A DNA stretch of 64,000 nucleotides. It comes from Aaosphaeria pasadenensis (taxonomy: Eukaryota; Ascomycota; Dothideomycetes; Pleosporales). The translations under genes and the position numbers were made by a program. The stretch is from assembly GCA_022813625.1 (NCBI GenBank), contig JAKLMB010000030.1:62001-126000 (forward strand), read 5' to 3'. Below, one piece after another: positions 22,816 to 35,900 of this stretch; positions within the stretch are counted from its first letter, which is position 1, and each line of letters starts with the position of its first letter. The notes under the pieces are model-generated. The model had not been told where the DNA came from. It did not search any database and saw only the letters and a program-made list of their open reading frames with translations.

Positions 22816-24990
22816 TGTGAGTGATGTGTGGAGGAGGAAGGACGAGAACAAGGGCAAGGACAAGAAAAAGGAAAAGGAATGGGAAGGTATGGGAAGGATT
22901 GAAAAGGTTGTGTATGGTCTGAGGCGGAAGGAAGAGAGGGAAGAGGAGAGCTTTTGTAGAGGAATTGGGATTGGAGCTTGAGTGGAAGGCGGTGGGGACT
23001 TTATTATAGAGGAAGTGAAAGGTACTCGCAGAATGGTAGTCAAGTACCAATACTAAGTAACTACAGTGAAGTGGTACCCGGGGGCGAGGGAGGAGGGGCG
23101 GCGATTGGCGGTGATTGGCGATTGGCGTTTTGGATGGTGGATTGCCAGAGACGAAGACACAGTGTCCACAATGTTCACCCACAAGTTTCCATCCACCACC
23201 ACCCAAGAAGCGTAACTCAACTAACCAGGTACACACTGCACAGCAGAATAGAGTGGTTAGAGAGTGCGTGACGGCTGAGCTGACAATCCCCACCCACCAG
23301 TAACAGGGCATTCACCTCCGCATACCCTTGCCCTGTGCCCCTGCTCGCCTTGAACTGCTCGCTTTCCATATCTCCCATACAGTCCATAACCATACATAGT
23401 CCATACCCATGTCTATGGACACGTTCACCTCAAAAAAGACAGTAATAACCTAACAATCAATCAATTATATTGGGGATAATACCAGATATCCAAGCCTATG
23501 CTCTTGGTTCCCCTTTTCAATGCAATCTTCTAGTTCCGAATGACTTCCCATTCCCGGGTTTTCTCTTACTCGTAGTAGCTGTAGTCGGTGTACTGTATGG
23601 AGTAGTATAGCCTTTGTGTAACATTGCCTGCTGTGATTGTCACACGTGCTATTTCCAATAACTACCTTGATATCTAAGATGATCCCCGTACAAGATAAAC
23701 GAAATACGATAAATAAGTAATACTTGCTAGGTACGGAGCACATAGATACAAGCACGCAAAGAGGCAAAAGCGCCTCAATATCAACTTCCTCACTTCCCAA
23801 TTGGGCTTAGCTCTCAAACACTCCAAGACCCTGTAACTTCACCAACCTCTTCGACCAGTATGGACTATTATTAATATAACAGGAACAAGAACGAGAACGA
23901 GAACAAGGGAAGACAAAGACAATACGGCCCTTCAATAGACTCTCTCCCTTTTACTCCATCTTCGACTTGTCTCTCCTAGGCAACACGCCACCATGTTCTC
24001 GCCATCAAGCCATGTCCAATCTATCACTAATTACTAGACCCTCAAGAAGACACATGGTCTTCTTTGGCGCATACCTAATACCGTCCACCATAAGACAGGA
24101 TTATCACATAAGATACTCCGTACAACAGCACCTACACACCTACATAATATCGTGCGCGCCACAGTCCACGCCGCCGTAGTTCGTTTGATGTTCTCCGGAG
24201 TTTTCACCACCAAGCACCAACAGAAAAGTTCCGATGGTTTCACCCGTTCTGTAACATGCTGCGGACAACCGCCCGTTGTATAAGCCCCACAGGTCGCGGA
24301 AAACATAGAAAACCCACCATAAGCCAATCATGGCTGTACTGAAATCCTCAATGCGTGGCATTGACGAATAACACTCAAAGGCCATCTCGACCATATTCCT
24401 CATGTGCGGGCGGAAACAGCCTGTGCCTGACCCCGTGCCTGACCCTTTTCCTGAGCCTCGCACCGCACCGCATGGAACACTGTACCGCCCTGTGGAGATA
24501 GATTCCCATCGGTGCAGAAATGTACTTGATTCAGTAATCAGTAATTACCTGAGCATCCGTTGCCGAGTATGCCCTGACTCGATCACCAATAAGTGACAAA
24601 GGGACCACAGGAACATTTCTAATCAGGCACGTCAGGGTCTTGGTAGGCATGTTCATCGCCACAAGCGGCACTGTTCCGGACACATTCCATCCAGCTCAGC
24701 TTCCGCGCGCGAACTCAGTAGCAAATAGTCAACTAATCATTCGTATCAAAGGATTTAATGCTCCGGCTTCTCGAAAAACAGGATCTATTCCTTAAGCTGA
24801 CCATAGGGCTCTCAGATTTCTAAGGAGACAACTCTTCAACTATCGACTTACCCAGATCACGTGAGACTGCCATATGACTGACAACAACCTCATTCACGAG
24901 ATTTCACACAATAGACTAGAGTGGTAAACTCATCGAATTTCTGATTCCCCTCATGGTTCAAATCATATTAACATTAATTTAGCATCAGCT
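22816..24990. other. Gene-poor region, about 2.2 kb
   Basis: This is the upstream region of pdi1 and the 3' flank of the dioxygenase-like gene. Minus-strand ORFs at 23465-23800 and 24034-24463 lack domains, splice logic or coding bias. A hexamer repeat GAACAA/GAACGA (23883-23906) is present. No gene, tRNA or transposon was recognised. Confidence 0.5.
23883..23906. repeat. Four-copy GAACRA hexamer repeat
   Basis: Four tandem copies alternate GAACAA, GAACGA, GAACGA, GAACAA in non-coding DNA. Confidence 0.7.
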
Positions 24991-26119
24991 CTATGCCGCC
25001 GCCTCGACACGCTTTGCCTGTGGCTCGACCTCTCCCGTCTCTTGCAACTTCCTCAACCTCTCTTCCTCCTTCCGCTTCATCTCCTGCTGAATTCGAACTC
25101 TTGCCGGAACAAGTCTTTGTCTCTCCCCCTGTATTCTCCATCCCTCGAGTCTGTCTTCCCCTACCGCCTTCATGGTCTTCTTTTCCACTACACTATAATT
25201 TCCATCTTCTCGATCAAACACGAACGGCTCCTTCACACTGACTGGCGGGTTCGTAATAACCCTAACCTTACGCAATTGGTTGTTACTCGCAGAATGCAGC
25301 ATCAAAGGATGCAAAAGATACACATCTCCCACGACACCAGTCGCCTCAACAAATGCTTCATCCGGCATTGACTTGGCCACCTCACAGCACCACCTCAACC
25401 CTTCCTCCTGCTTGAACTCCGGGTTGTCTGCACGAATAGTCATGCGAGGCGAAACTCCTTCCGGGTGCTCATAGAGGTGTTTGGCGATGATATCGATGGC
25501 CGGAGGACATATCAACGTACCACCACCATTGGGCTCAATGTCTGACCAAAGCGGAATCACCAATAGCGCCTGTTCGGGTGAATCGAGATAGTGCACAAAG
25601 AAATCACCATCCACATGCCAGCCGTCCAGTTCCTGCGGCTTGATTACCTTGTTATGACCAGCCGGTGTGCCGAGATTCACGATGAAGCCGTCTTTCCACG
25701 TAGAAGCCCCAGGATCGACCCTTTCAGCGCCGCCGAGCAGTGAGCATATGCCTGTCACAAAAGTTAGCAATCCGCTGCCAATTTAACGAGGATATAGTCG
25801 AAGTGGGATCTAATCTTACCGCCCCATGCTTTCGGTGCGAATTCCTCGACAGAGAATGCATTAAACCAAGGCATGTTCGTTCGTTCCGTACGCCTATCCA
25901 CCGCTTTGGTAAATCATCGAAGCAACAGTAGCCTGATTGGAGGGAATCTTACCAAGTCGACATGTCATTTGGATCCATCCCCAATCTCGTCCACATAGTA
26001 GCCTGAAGCTCCGCGGCTTGTTCCCGCGTGAAGCAATTGGTCAACTTAACCCAGCCATGTTCAAGGAAATGGTCAATTTCCGACTGGGACATTGCGTATT
26101 GTTCTTTTTCTGCCATCAT
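24991..26119 (-). CDS. Phytanoyl-CoA dioxygenase (PhyH) family oxygenase
   Basis: This looks like a non-haem Fe(II)/2-oxoglutarate-dependent oxygenase. Exons are 25953-26119, 25820-25893 and 24991-25751, with introns of 59 and 68 bp; the product is about 333 aa. The iron-binding HxD is visible in ELDGWHVDGDFFVHYLD, and a candidate distal His is in DVYLLHPLMLHSASNN; the downstream Arg of RVITNPPV suits 2-oxoglutarate binding. The N-terminus (SEIDHFLEHGWVKLTNCFTR) matches the PhyH entry motif. The C-terminus is a Lys/Glu-rich helix with a basic run. Adjacent ATGs are at 26119 and 26116 and a further one at MSQSEID; I take the first. Members act on varied lipids and secondary metabolites, so the substrate cannot be named. 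Confidence 0.85.
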
Positions 26120-26836
26120 GGAACAAAGCAACGGGCCAGTGTGTAATGTTTATTATATGCTGTTAAGAACTGTAATATGTGCTGTATTCGCAGGGTAAAC
26201 ACCTCGTATACTAGTGCTTAGGGAAGGTAACTAAAGCACATAAAGCACGACAGTATCAAAAACCACCAGAAGTGCAGCAACCCACTGGGGGATTTATACT
26301 TCCATGCGCCATATTCCCGATACCGTGGAACCCAACCTTTCGTATATCCGATCATTCGTCATGGAACGAAAGCACGATATCCGTTGGCAATTTAACCGGT
26401 CGATCCGAGCTACCATACAGCAAAACCACGTGGTGGATGTCCCGTCCAACTCGTTGTAACGTGGGGAAAATGCAACCTATGGTCAACCTATGGTGGGGTT
26501 ATTCTTGTGTGTGTGATTCGAACCTATTACCCATCAGGCAATTCCATTCCGATGCAAGGATGTGATTTTGTTGATCTCCTTCTCAACCTAGCGGGATATT
26601 GATCCCGTCGTGCCGTCAACCTACCAAGTGTTGGATGTCGTAACTTGTCCTAGAACCAACGGCTACATGAGTCACTCCGCAGCATTGATGGATACACATT
26701 CTTCGGCATCAATCAGCCCATTTTCATATTCTTCAAAGATTGGGAGAACGAAATTTCCCACCTGGTGGCGCCTTGGATTTCTAGCTGGGCTTTACGCCAG
26801 CTACACGTCCTTTCCATGGTATAGGTACATCTGTAA
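26120..26836. other. Intergenic
   Basis: This lies upstream of the PhyH-like gene and downstream of the 7-TM gene. No supportable feature was seen; the short ORFs have no recognisable content. Confidence 0.45.
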
Positions 26837-28201
26837 TTATACAACCATCTTCTCATCTCGAAGTTCACCACTATCTTCGAACCTCACTCTATCAACTCTT
26901 ACATCCTTCTCAGACGTCGTGTCTGTCTCAGCGATGGTACTTACCTCATCGTCGCCCTCCTTCCACCCCATTTCCAAATCTCCATCTCCTAGTCCCTTCA
27001 GCGGTTCGAGTTGACGGAATTCCTGATGTGAGGACTCAGGCGTGTCACATTGAATACCACCATCGTCACTAGCTGGTACACCTATCGTCCGACCTTTTCC
27101 TGTCATGCGGCCGGCGTACGTTGTGCGGGTAGACGTGACGAGCCTGTCCAGATGAAGACCTCTCGCGACCATGCGGAACAGAGGTTTGAAAGATAGCGCG
27201 CAGGCCGCGAAAAGATAGAGACCCGGCTCAACGATTGTCCAGGTGATGAGTTCGACGGTTTTGACTGTCGGTGAATATTAGTCTTTGTCTTCCCCTACGG
27301 ATACCTGGCTGAAACTGAGAGATGTCCAGTCTGGGGTTGAACGAAGGTATACATAGGAAAAAACTGACAAGTAGGATCATCCAATGGATCAACCCTCCCA
27401 AAAACAACAGTCCTAGCAATAGACGCCACGATCCCAATACCACCTGTCAAAAATATACACATAAGGCCCCACCGCCTGCCCTTCGATATCTTCAACTCCA
27501 TAATCGTCTTGACTGGGAGCACCAGCACCGCGACATCGGTCACAATATTAGGCACACTACTACTCGTCGCGAAGGCCTTCACATTGAAGCACCGACCCCC
27601 AGGAATATTTTTGTTCCAATTGAAGGCGAAAGGAACGCATTGGAACATCGTCGCGATGGTGTACGACAGCCATGTCGCGCCGATGACGTAAATCAGCATC
27701 CAGGTTGCACGGCGAGCCCACTTATCCGTGAAGATGCGAAGGTACAGAATGACGACGCAGAGTTTTGGGATGGCCACGGCAGGGAAGTGGAGGATCTCGC
27801 AGAGCATTGTTCCTTTGAAATGCTCTATAATCATAGATTCGTCTTGCGTCACGACGTAGGCTAAGTGCCGGCCGGTCCCCGCGGTTTCCACCATTACTGT
27901 TCATCGCTTTGAGTTTCGAGGGAATATAAGTTTGAAGGGTTTTGGGGCTCGTACCAATTCCAGTGATGCAGAGTCCCACCTCAGCGAGCCATGCGAAGGG
28001 AATGAGGACATCTTCGATCCCGAACTTGGTATGCGTCAGGTACCGTGCCCAATATCTGAGTGCAACGAACGCAGTCGACAGGATGATGAACATGCAACTC
28101 GCAGCTATCAGGTGTGGCCCTATAGTCTCTGCCAGAAATTCTGGTGAAGGCGGCAATGGACCATTAGTTTGAAGCGACGTTGGCGGCACGGGACCAGCCA
28201 T
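26837..28201 (-). CDS. Fungal 7-TM rhodopsin-like integral membrane protein
   Basis: Exons are 27955-28201, 27369-27896 and 26837-27264, with introns of 58 and 104 bp; the product is 400 aa. Seven hydrophobic helices are visible: near IAASCMFIILSTAFVALRYW, VLIPFAWLAEVGLCITGI, FPAVAIPKLCVVILYLRIF, WMLIYVIGATWLSYTIATMF, NIVTDVAVLVLPVKTIMEL, GLMCIFLTGGIGIVASIA and WTIVEPGLYLFAACAL. The arrangement, with RYWARY after helix 1 and RCFN before helix 5, is that of the large fungal family often annotated as integral membrane or PTH11-related protein. The C-terminal 120 residues are a charged cytosolic tail. Some members are receptors in pathogenicity signalling; no function can be assigned here. The intron 2 donor is GTCAGT. 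Confidence 0.85.
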
Positions 28202-29997
28202 ACTACGCTTTCAATTCAATATAAAAAGCAAACGAGGGGACGGGTTGACTGCCAGCGCCAACCATGGGTGAGGAATCTATCCAACGAGTGTAAGGTGAGC
28301 AAATCCAGGCTACCCATCCCATAGCCATGCGGATCTCTCATGGTCAAATACTACGCGCGACAAGAGAGAGGAAGGATTGAGAAATGAACTGGTTGCATTT
28401 CCGCGGCATATCCCATGGTCGAGTGATATGTGGCTTGGTATTCTGGGGTGCAGACGCTCGGAAGCGCTCATGCAGGCGCGCTGGGCGCAGATGGAAGCCG
28501 AATGTGCAGACTATATGCCTAGGTGAGTATGGCATGGGACAACTGTTAAGCGAGGGCATTGACGACGGAGATCATGGATGTCGAGGCTGGCAATGAACGT
28601 GTTGTTCTTACTGACAGCGCGATTGACATAGCGATCTCCGACAAGGTTCTTTTCTGCGAGGCTGGCCGCATCAACGAGGAATTCATAGCATAACCGCGCT
28701 CATGAGGTTCGAGTACCGATTGGACAATGTGGTGTGATGAGAACCTCTGGCGGGAAGAGCGCCTGAGATGAAGGGGTCAGTGTCAGAAACGGCGTTCTGC
28801 GAGAACGCATAGCGACGTACGGTACGTACCCATGCCGGCATTCCGAGTGACTGGAAAGAACTCGTCGGATGGGGTTCTCCGCCTGTTCTATCAGTGTGAA
28901 TCACTATCCAAGATCCTCTTTTCTCTTGAGGGACGTCTGCACAGATATATCACGCTATTGGTATAACTACTCCAACGCGCTTCTATTCGTGGTTGGCGAA
29001 AGGTCGGCACTTGCTCTCCATGACATTTTGCAAACCCAAAGTTTATCCACCTAGACTTGTGTATTTGGGTCAAATATACGTCGGCATCGGGGGCTCAGCA
29101 TTAAAACGTCTTTCAAGTTCGGTCGGCATTTCATGCATTAAATGTGCGACCTCAAACGTGCGTTGGGAGGGGGGGAACGGGCCGCACCTGCATGCTGAAC
29201 CGTTGAACCAACCCAAAGCGATCCGGCGAGGGACTCCGTCTTGCACTTCACAGCGACCATCGTCATGTGCGATGTCAAATATGTATCGAGCAACATCGAT
29301 CGATGCATTTCTCGTCTGTTTTTCTGTTTTTCTTATGTTATTGCCGTGTTGAGTGTTGAGCGTAAAACTTCATGCACTCTCAACCCTAATTAAACGTGAA
29401 TATGTAGGAACGAAGGAGGAACCGATGAAATGTTATGCAGAGCATGCAGAACAGCATGTACTAGACGTTAGGCCTCGCGAGCCAATTACAATCCATGATA
29501 CTTGAGTACTGCTGGACGACAGACGGACAGACATTTCTACATACGTATATACTAAGGCACACACACCACAATAATGAAATATACAATGAAAGACCTGTCA
29601 TTCTTTTGCATCTTTCTTTCTTGAGTATTTTATATCTGGAGTATGATGTTGATCTTGTAATGCTGGAACTGAACAGCAGGAGTAACGATAAATGAAATGT
29701 TGCTGAAGTATCCTGTTTTGTCTTTCTGGGAATTGGAATGACCGTTAGCTCATTCTGAAAACGTATAGTATGCGTTTCAATGTCAACCTGTGGGACGACT
29801 GCTGTTTGACAGATGCGTATATCAGATAGAAGGAGGGATACACAGAGAAGACATGGAATCAGATTATGTGGAGATCTGATTGCCAGTATTGTTGTAGTAG
29901 ATAATTTTTGATATACGAATTCATCATTATACATTACCAATTGATCGTTACTATTGACTTTACTATAATCATTACCACTTACAACCCTTCCCCCAAC
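28202..29997. other. Gene-poor region, about 1.8 kb
   Basis: This lies between the 7-TM gene start and the P450 stop, both minus strand. Several 60-160 codon ORFs occur on both strands without domain or intron support. It is AT-rich toward the right end. I see no gene. Confidence 0.5.
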
Positions 29998-31709
29998 CTA
30001 CTGCTTCGCCTCCTTAAACCTGAGCTTCACCCCATCCGCCGGACTCATCGTCAACGTCAACCCATACCTCAACCAGCCCAACCCGCCCGTCTCCTTACCC
30101 TGCCACGTATTCCCCACGCCCACCACCTCCTCGAACCTCTGCAACAACCTCACAACCACATACCCAGCCTCCGTCAGCGCAAACTGCTGTCCAATACAGA
30201 TCCTGGGCCCCCCATTGAACGGCAAGTACTCGAAACCCTGCCTCTTCCCGTCCCACCTCTCCGGCCTGAACACGTCCGCATCCTCGCCCCAGTAGTCCCG
30301 CAACCGGTGTATGATAAACACACTATACTCGACCGCCATGCCCTTGCGCACATACACCGGCGCCGTGCCGTCCGGCCCCCCACCAGTCGGCAGCGACGTG
30401 TCGCGCACCGCGCGACGGCTGTTGACGGGGACGATCGGATGCAGCCTTAGCGTCTCGTTCAGACACCACTGGAGGTACGAGCAGCTTTTCAGCCGGGCGA
30501 ACGAGACGTCGCGCGGATGGTCGTAGGTGCCGAAGTCGTCGAGGATGAGGGCGCGGAGCCGGCGGAAGACGTGTGGTTGCTTCGCGAGCTCGATGAAGAG
30601 GAAGGAGAGGAGGCTCGCCGTCGTGTCGCGCCCGGCGAGCAGGATGTTGAGGAGCTCCTGGCGGAGTTCGGCGGGGTTGTCGGTGGTTTCCGCGAGGGCG
30701 GACAGGAAGACGTATTTGGGTTTGCTGGGCCCGGTTCCTTCTGTTGTTGTTTGGGGTTCTTTGATGGTGGGTGGGTTTTTCTTCTGGGCGAGCGCGCGGT
30801 TGATGTAGTGGTCGAGGAAGCCGTGGCATGTGCGGCATTCTTTGCGGAACTCGTCGTCGTATGCCATCCACCACAGCGTGTCGAGTCTCATGGCTTTCGA
30901 CATGTAGCGCTGCGCGCGATCGAACGAAGTAGCGAAGTCGCCCTCGTTGAAGGCCACGGGGCTGAACTTGGCCAGCGGCCCGGGGAGGTTCGCCAGTTGC
31001 GATCCCACCGTCTCGCCGAAGAGGAACTCGGTCGCCGTGTCGAGCGTGAGCCGGAAGAATAGCGTCTTCATGTCCGTGACGTCGGTCCAGCCGTCGTCGT
31101 TGACGGGCAGTGCCTGCAGCATGTTCTGCACGTGTCGTTCCTCTAGCTCGAGATCGCTGACTTGATCTCGGACGAACTGGGGACGTAGCAAGGCGCGTGA
31201 GTGTTCCCACTCTTTACCGTCATTGGCAAACTGTATAGTGGGTTAGCGAACTGTCATTCGAATCACCATGAACCACCATTGCTACTACGCCTACTCACAA
31301 TTCCCCTCTCCAGCAGAGGGAAAAACGACTTCCTCCGCACCTCCCCAAGCTCAAAATCCTTGAACTTGGTCGCGAGGATCGTCTGCACGTTCTTCGGATC
31401 AACCGTGAAGATCAGCTTCGCGCCGAACAGAAACTGATAGAACGTCGCCGGCTTGTGTGCCCACGCATCCATGCGCCCGACCGTGCGGTCGTACAGGTAG
31501 TAAGGCAGATAGAACCCCTTGTCCGCCCTCATGAGGTTGCGGAGGTTCCCCAGGCTGAAGAAGTCGCCTTCACGCAGCATCATGGGTCGCTGGCTGCCGA
31601 GCTGCCGCATGTTGGCGCGGACGCGGCGCTCGTTGACGCACCATAGGAGGAACTTGTAGGTTGTGAAGATGCAGAGGGCGGTTATTGCCCATACGAGTGA
31701 GATGTACAT
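29998..31709 (-). CDS. Cytochrome P450 (CYP52-like, probable fatty acid/alkane hydroxylase)
   Basis: Exons are 31299-31709 and 29998-31230 with a 68-bp intron; the product is 547 aa. An N-terminal membrane anchor (ISLVWAITALCIFTTYKFLL) fits an ER-bound microsomal enzyme. P450 landmarks in order are the I-helix AGRDTTAS, the K-helix ETLRLHP, the PERW segment in FRPERWDG, and the haem loop FNGGPRICIGQQFAL with the thiolate Cys near residue 482. FKDFELGEVRRKSFFPLLERGIF and FANDGKEWEHSRALLRPQF are characteristic of the CYP52/CYP63/CYP539 group of terminal hydroxylases of alkanes and fatty acids. The family level is an inference; the P450 call is secure. Its coding sequence is more GC-rich than the flanking DNA. 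Confidence 0.92.
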
Positions 31710-32991
31710 GGTGGTGGTAGTGGGTTAATTGATGCTTGCCCGCTCCCCTTTTGCGTGGTATTGCAAGATCAATTGAAAAAGACCACACGCACAGTCCGTC
31801 ACAAAAAAAGAATCGTGTCGCGTTACAAACCTTCGCTCATGTAAAATCTCGAGGTCAATTGAGAGGTAGTGAGTAGTGATATGTAGATAGGACTTTAGTA
31901 CGATGTATATGCATCGGGTACCTGACCAGTTCAGGGGACTAGGCCATGGCAGGACTAGCATCTCGCTGTCTTTACTTGGTCATTATTTTACCAGCCCCAT
32001 TATTCGCTCTGTGGCGCTCAACTTCTGAAACCACACCATGACATAGTTGCATACCTGGGTAGCAGGAGTAGGTAGGGTAGGCATCTGTACCGTTGCTGAA
32101 AGGAGACTCGGATTCGGATTCGTCCGTCCGTCTGTTCCGTGTAGGATTATCATAACATCTGTTGAGAAGATAAACAACCACTTCGTATTGTGTGTGCAAT
32201 GACAAGGTATACAGGAATCCTATAGATTTCAACCTCAATTCTCAATCTCTTCAAGGTGGTGGTTGGGTTAATAGGGGCTCACGGCTACCATGCAAGTAGA
32301 TATCACCGTACAATCCCCTGATGCCGGCAGGCTGCAGCCTAGTTTTCTCGCAACAATGTACGAGCACTTGCGTCGTAGTGCTTACGACGAGGTATTTCCC
32401 TCGACCGTGCTTGCCCGTTTCTCCTTCCGATGCACTTTTTAGGATGGTTCGTTCGTTTGTTGTGTTAGTAGCTTTCGTACTCGTAGGATTTCGAAGCTGT
32501 ACTGAGTAAGTAATACGTACGTACCTTGACGTAACGATTCAGATCTCGCAAGCATTGCCGGAGCTGGGCATGGAATGACTTGCAGCAGAGCAGAAATCCG
32601 CTTCGCTGCAGATTTGAAGGAGGGCAAGCGAGTACAATAGTAGTGTCTAAGGTAATGGATCGACGAGTGGCTGTTAGAAACCCCTTCGCTCAGCGAATAG
32701 GTGAAGTCAATGGTCTTATGTTCATATAGCCAATATCAGTAGAGATACGATCGTGAAAAACATAAACATTGCGTGCCTATCAGGCTAGATAATTGGCACA
32801 CGGGAACCGCACATGGCAATCGCTCCACCCATACATCCCTTGATGTCCATGTCCCGCCCAATTCCAATTCATGATGCAACATACCCAGAACGCCATCATG
32901 CCCCATCCCATCATCACCTTGTTCATCACCCTATGTCTTGTCGGTAGAAAGAATATACAATATTAAAAGCCGCCATCGGTGCTCGTTCCAT
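31710..32991. other. Intergenic, about 1.3 kb
   Basis: This is the upstream region of the P450 and the 3' flank of smc4. No ORF with support was found and no repeat of note. Confidence 0.45.
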
Positions 32992-35900
32992 CTACGCTCG
33001 CCCGGTGATGTAGTCTTTGTTCTCAATCGTGACACTCTTGGTCTATCGAATTCAGTCAGTCGTGCGTTGCTCAAGGTTCGAAAGAAATTGCTTACCATGT
33101 GATTAACCTTGTATACACCGACTAAACGAGCAGCAAGCTCAAACATGTTGTTTCGGAGTGAGATGACGATGAATTGTGCGTTCTTGGTCCTCTCTTTGAT
33201 GTACGCTGCAACAATCGAAACCTAGTAAAGAAGTCAGTCGCAGACACGGAAGTCAAAATCCCACAAAAAACTTACGTTTCGGAAATCCAAAGCTGCGTCA
33301 ATCTCGTCCATGACGTATAGCGGTGTTGGCTTGTAGTGATGTAGCGCAAACACCAGCGCCAGAGAACTCAGTGTCTTCTCTCCACCTGACAGATTGCTGA
33401 TATTTCTCCAGCTCTTCTTGGGAGGCATGACGCTGAAGAGGATTCCCTCAGAGAATGGGTCCAGACTGTCGACGAGCTCCAACTCAGCGTTGCCACCCAT
33501 CGTGATCATCTGATACATCTCCTTCAGGCGCATGGAGATTTGCGAGAAGCCTGTCATGAAGCCCTCGAGACGCAAGTGGCGCAATTCGTTGGTTCGACTG
33601 CGCGCAGCATCACGAGCAGCAACTGCGCTGGCCAAGTCCTGAGAGCGAGCGGCATGTTCCTCCACCCGTTTTCGGTATTCGGCTAAGACAGACGTGTCAA
33701 CCGAGACATTCTCGTTCTTCTTTTCGAGGCTGGCGATTTCACTCTTCAAGTCATCTCGGTCGATATCTTGCAGTTCATCCTTTGTGAAGGTTGGTATTCC
33801 GTCGGACTCTTGTTCCTCACCGATGTCGCTAAGGCTCTGGTAGTTGAGGTTTCCGAGCTTGTCCTGGAAGGCACGCTGCTTCCGGCGGAACTCCCCAAGG
33901 TTATTCTCGCCCTCTTCCAGCTTATTGCGCATTTCGATCTCGATGCCACGTGTTTTCTGAAGCTCGGCCTTTCGCTCGTCCAGCTCCTTCTTGAGCTCTT
34001 GAAGCTCCTCTTTCCGCGTCTCCAAGGCTTCCTGTGCCTCTTCTGCACGTTCCCTTGTGCCCTCAACGTCCCGCTTTTGCGCCTCCATGTCTTCTTCGAC
34101 TTTTTCAATTTCGACGGCAAGCTTCTCCAATTCTTTGGAGGCATCGGCGAACGACTTCTCGTGCTTCAGCTTTTGTTTCTGAACCTTCGACCTCGAGATC
34201 TCCGCACTAGAGGCCTCGTCAGTCAACGTGTCGATCCGCCCTTTCAACAGAGCGACTTTAGCATTCTGACTACGAAGCTTGACGCCACCAATCTCCATGA
34301 TCTTGTCCTGAATCGCTTTGATCTCGGCCTCTATATCAGCAGTCTCTGCATGCAGCTTTGCGACCTCCTTTTCCGTGCTTGCGATGCTCTTCTCCAGCGC
34401 GGATATGCGGGCCTTGTCTGACTTAGTGCTAGACTGCTCTGCACTGAGTTCTTTGATGCGTCGCTGAGAATCTGCAATATTGCGATCAAAGCTGTCCAAC
34501 TCGAGGGCAAGCTTCTGGGCTTTGGTCTCGAGCTTAGGAATTTGATCCCGTAGTTGACGTAGGTTCATCTCGAGCTCACGATGCTGTTGCTGAATATCGG
34601 CAAAGGCCTGCTCCAGTGCGTCGCGATCTTGCTCCAACTTGACGACTTGCTCCTTGGTAACATCCGAAGCGAGCTTCGAGGACATACCGCCTTTTGCAAC
34701 CCGAGTGCCACCACCGCTCATAGTACCAGATTTGTCTATGAGCTGGCCATCCAGAGTCACTACTCGCCAACGCTTCGCACCATAAGCAATGCGGTTTGCT
34801 TGTTCAAGGTCTTTCGCGACGAGCGTGTTCTGCAAGACACTGTAGAAGGCAGGGCTGAACCGATCATGCTTTGGCTTCACAAGATCGAATAGGCGAGGGG
34901 CATTCTCGGGCGTATCGATTTGGCTGAGATCTCGACGAGCAAGTCGGTCTAGAAGGATGAAGTTGGCTCGTCCGAGATTGTTCTTCCGCAAGTAGTCTAT
35001 GCACTGTTGGCCAACTTCCACTGTGTCGACTACCATGTTTTCTAGTTGCGGGCATGCCGTGGAAATGGCTACATCGTATCTTTGATCAATTGTGCCGAGG
35101 TTTCCGAGTCGACCATGGAAGCCATTGATACGCCCGGAATCTTTCAATCGCATCAGGCCCGAAAGGACGTTGCCTTGATTTTGTGTTGCTGAAAGACTCG
35201 CACGAGCCTCGTCCGCCTTCTGCCTGGCTCCAGACAATTTCGATTGCAGAGCAGGTTCTCGTTTAATCAAATCATCGATCTGCGCCTGGACGTTATCCGC
35301 CTCCTCTTCAACCCGATCTTTCTCGTTCTTGCAGTCATCGAGTTCGGCGGCCTTTGCTTCTTTTGAAGCTTCCAAGGTTGCAATTTTCGCTTCGACCTCG
35401 GCGATGTTTTTGGCACCAGAGTTCTCCTTCTCGCGAAGAATATCAAGTTCACTCTGAGCAACTGCGATGGCAGACTGCTTTTCGTTGATCTTCGCACTCC
35501 ATGGTTCCAGTGACTTTTGTTTCTCCGCAATCTCGTCTGAAAGACCTTGGGTTTTCCCTGCCAGGCTTGCACGAAGAGCGTCCAACTCCTTCTCCTCGAC
35601 CTTCATTTCCTGTTCGAGCTCTGCAATCTCTTCGCTGCATCGCTCAATGTCATCTGTACATTGCTTAGAGGTCGTCTCTGCCTCGGATATTCCATGCCTG
35701 CTGCTTTCTTTAGTCTTTTCCGACTTCTTCTGCTTGTTTGCCAGGAACTTCCTTCTCTCTTCAAATTTGAGGGCCTCCTTCTCGAATTTTGACATTTGAT
35801 CTAGGACTTCCTGAGTCTGTTTCTCAAGCTTCCCACACTCCTTCAACCCTTTCGCATGTTGTCGGTCAAGGGATTCGATCCCTTCTTCGTTGCCCTTGTG

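Noticed and set aside
26120..26131. Four extra residues at the start of the PhyH-like protein.
   Set aside because: The first codon there is TTG; the first real ATG is 26119.
28202..29997. Several 60-160 codon ORFs between the 7-TM gene and the P450.
   Set aside because: They have no domain, no coding bias, and no splice pairs that extend them. They overlap on both strands as random ORFs do.
30517..31062. A 181-codon plus-strand ORF and a 295-codon minus-strand frame over the P450.
   Set aside because: Both are shadows of the P450 exon, caused by its high GC. Only the annotated frame carries the haem-binding and I-helix motifs.
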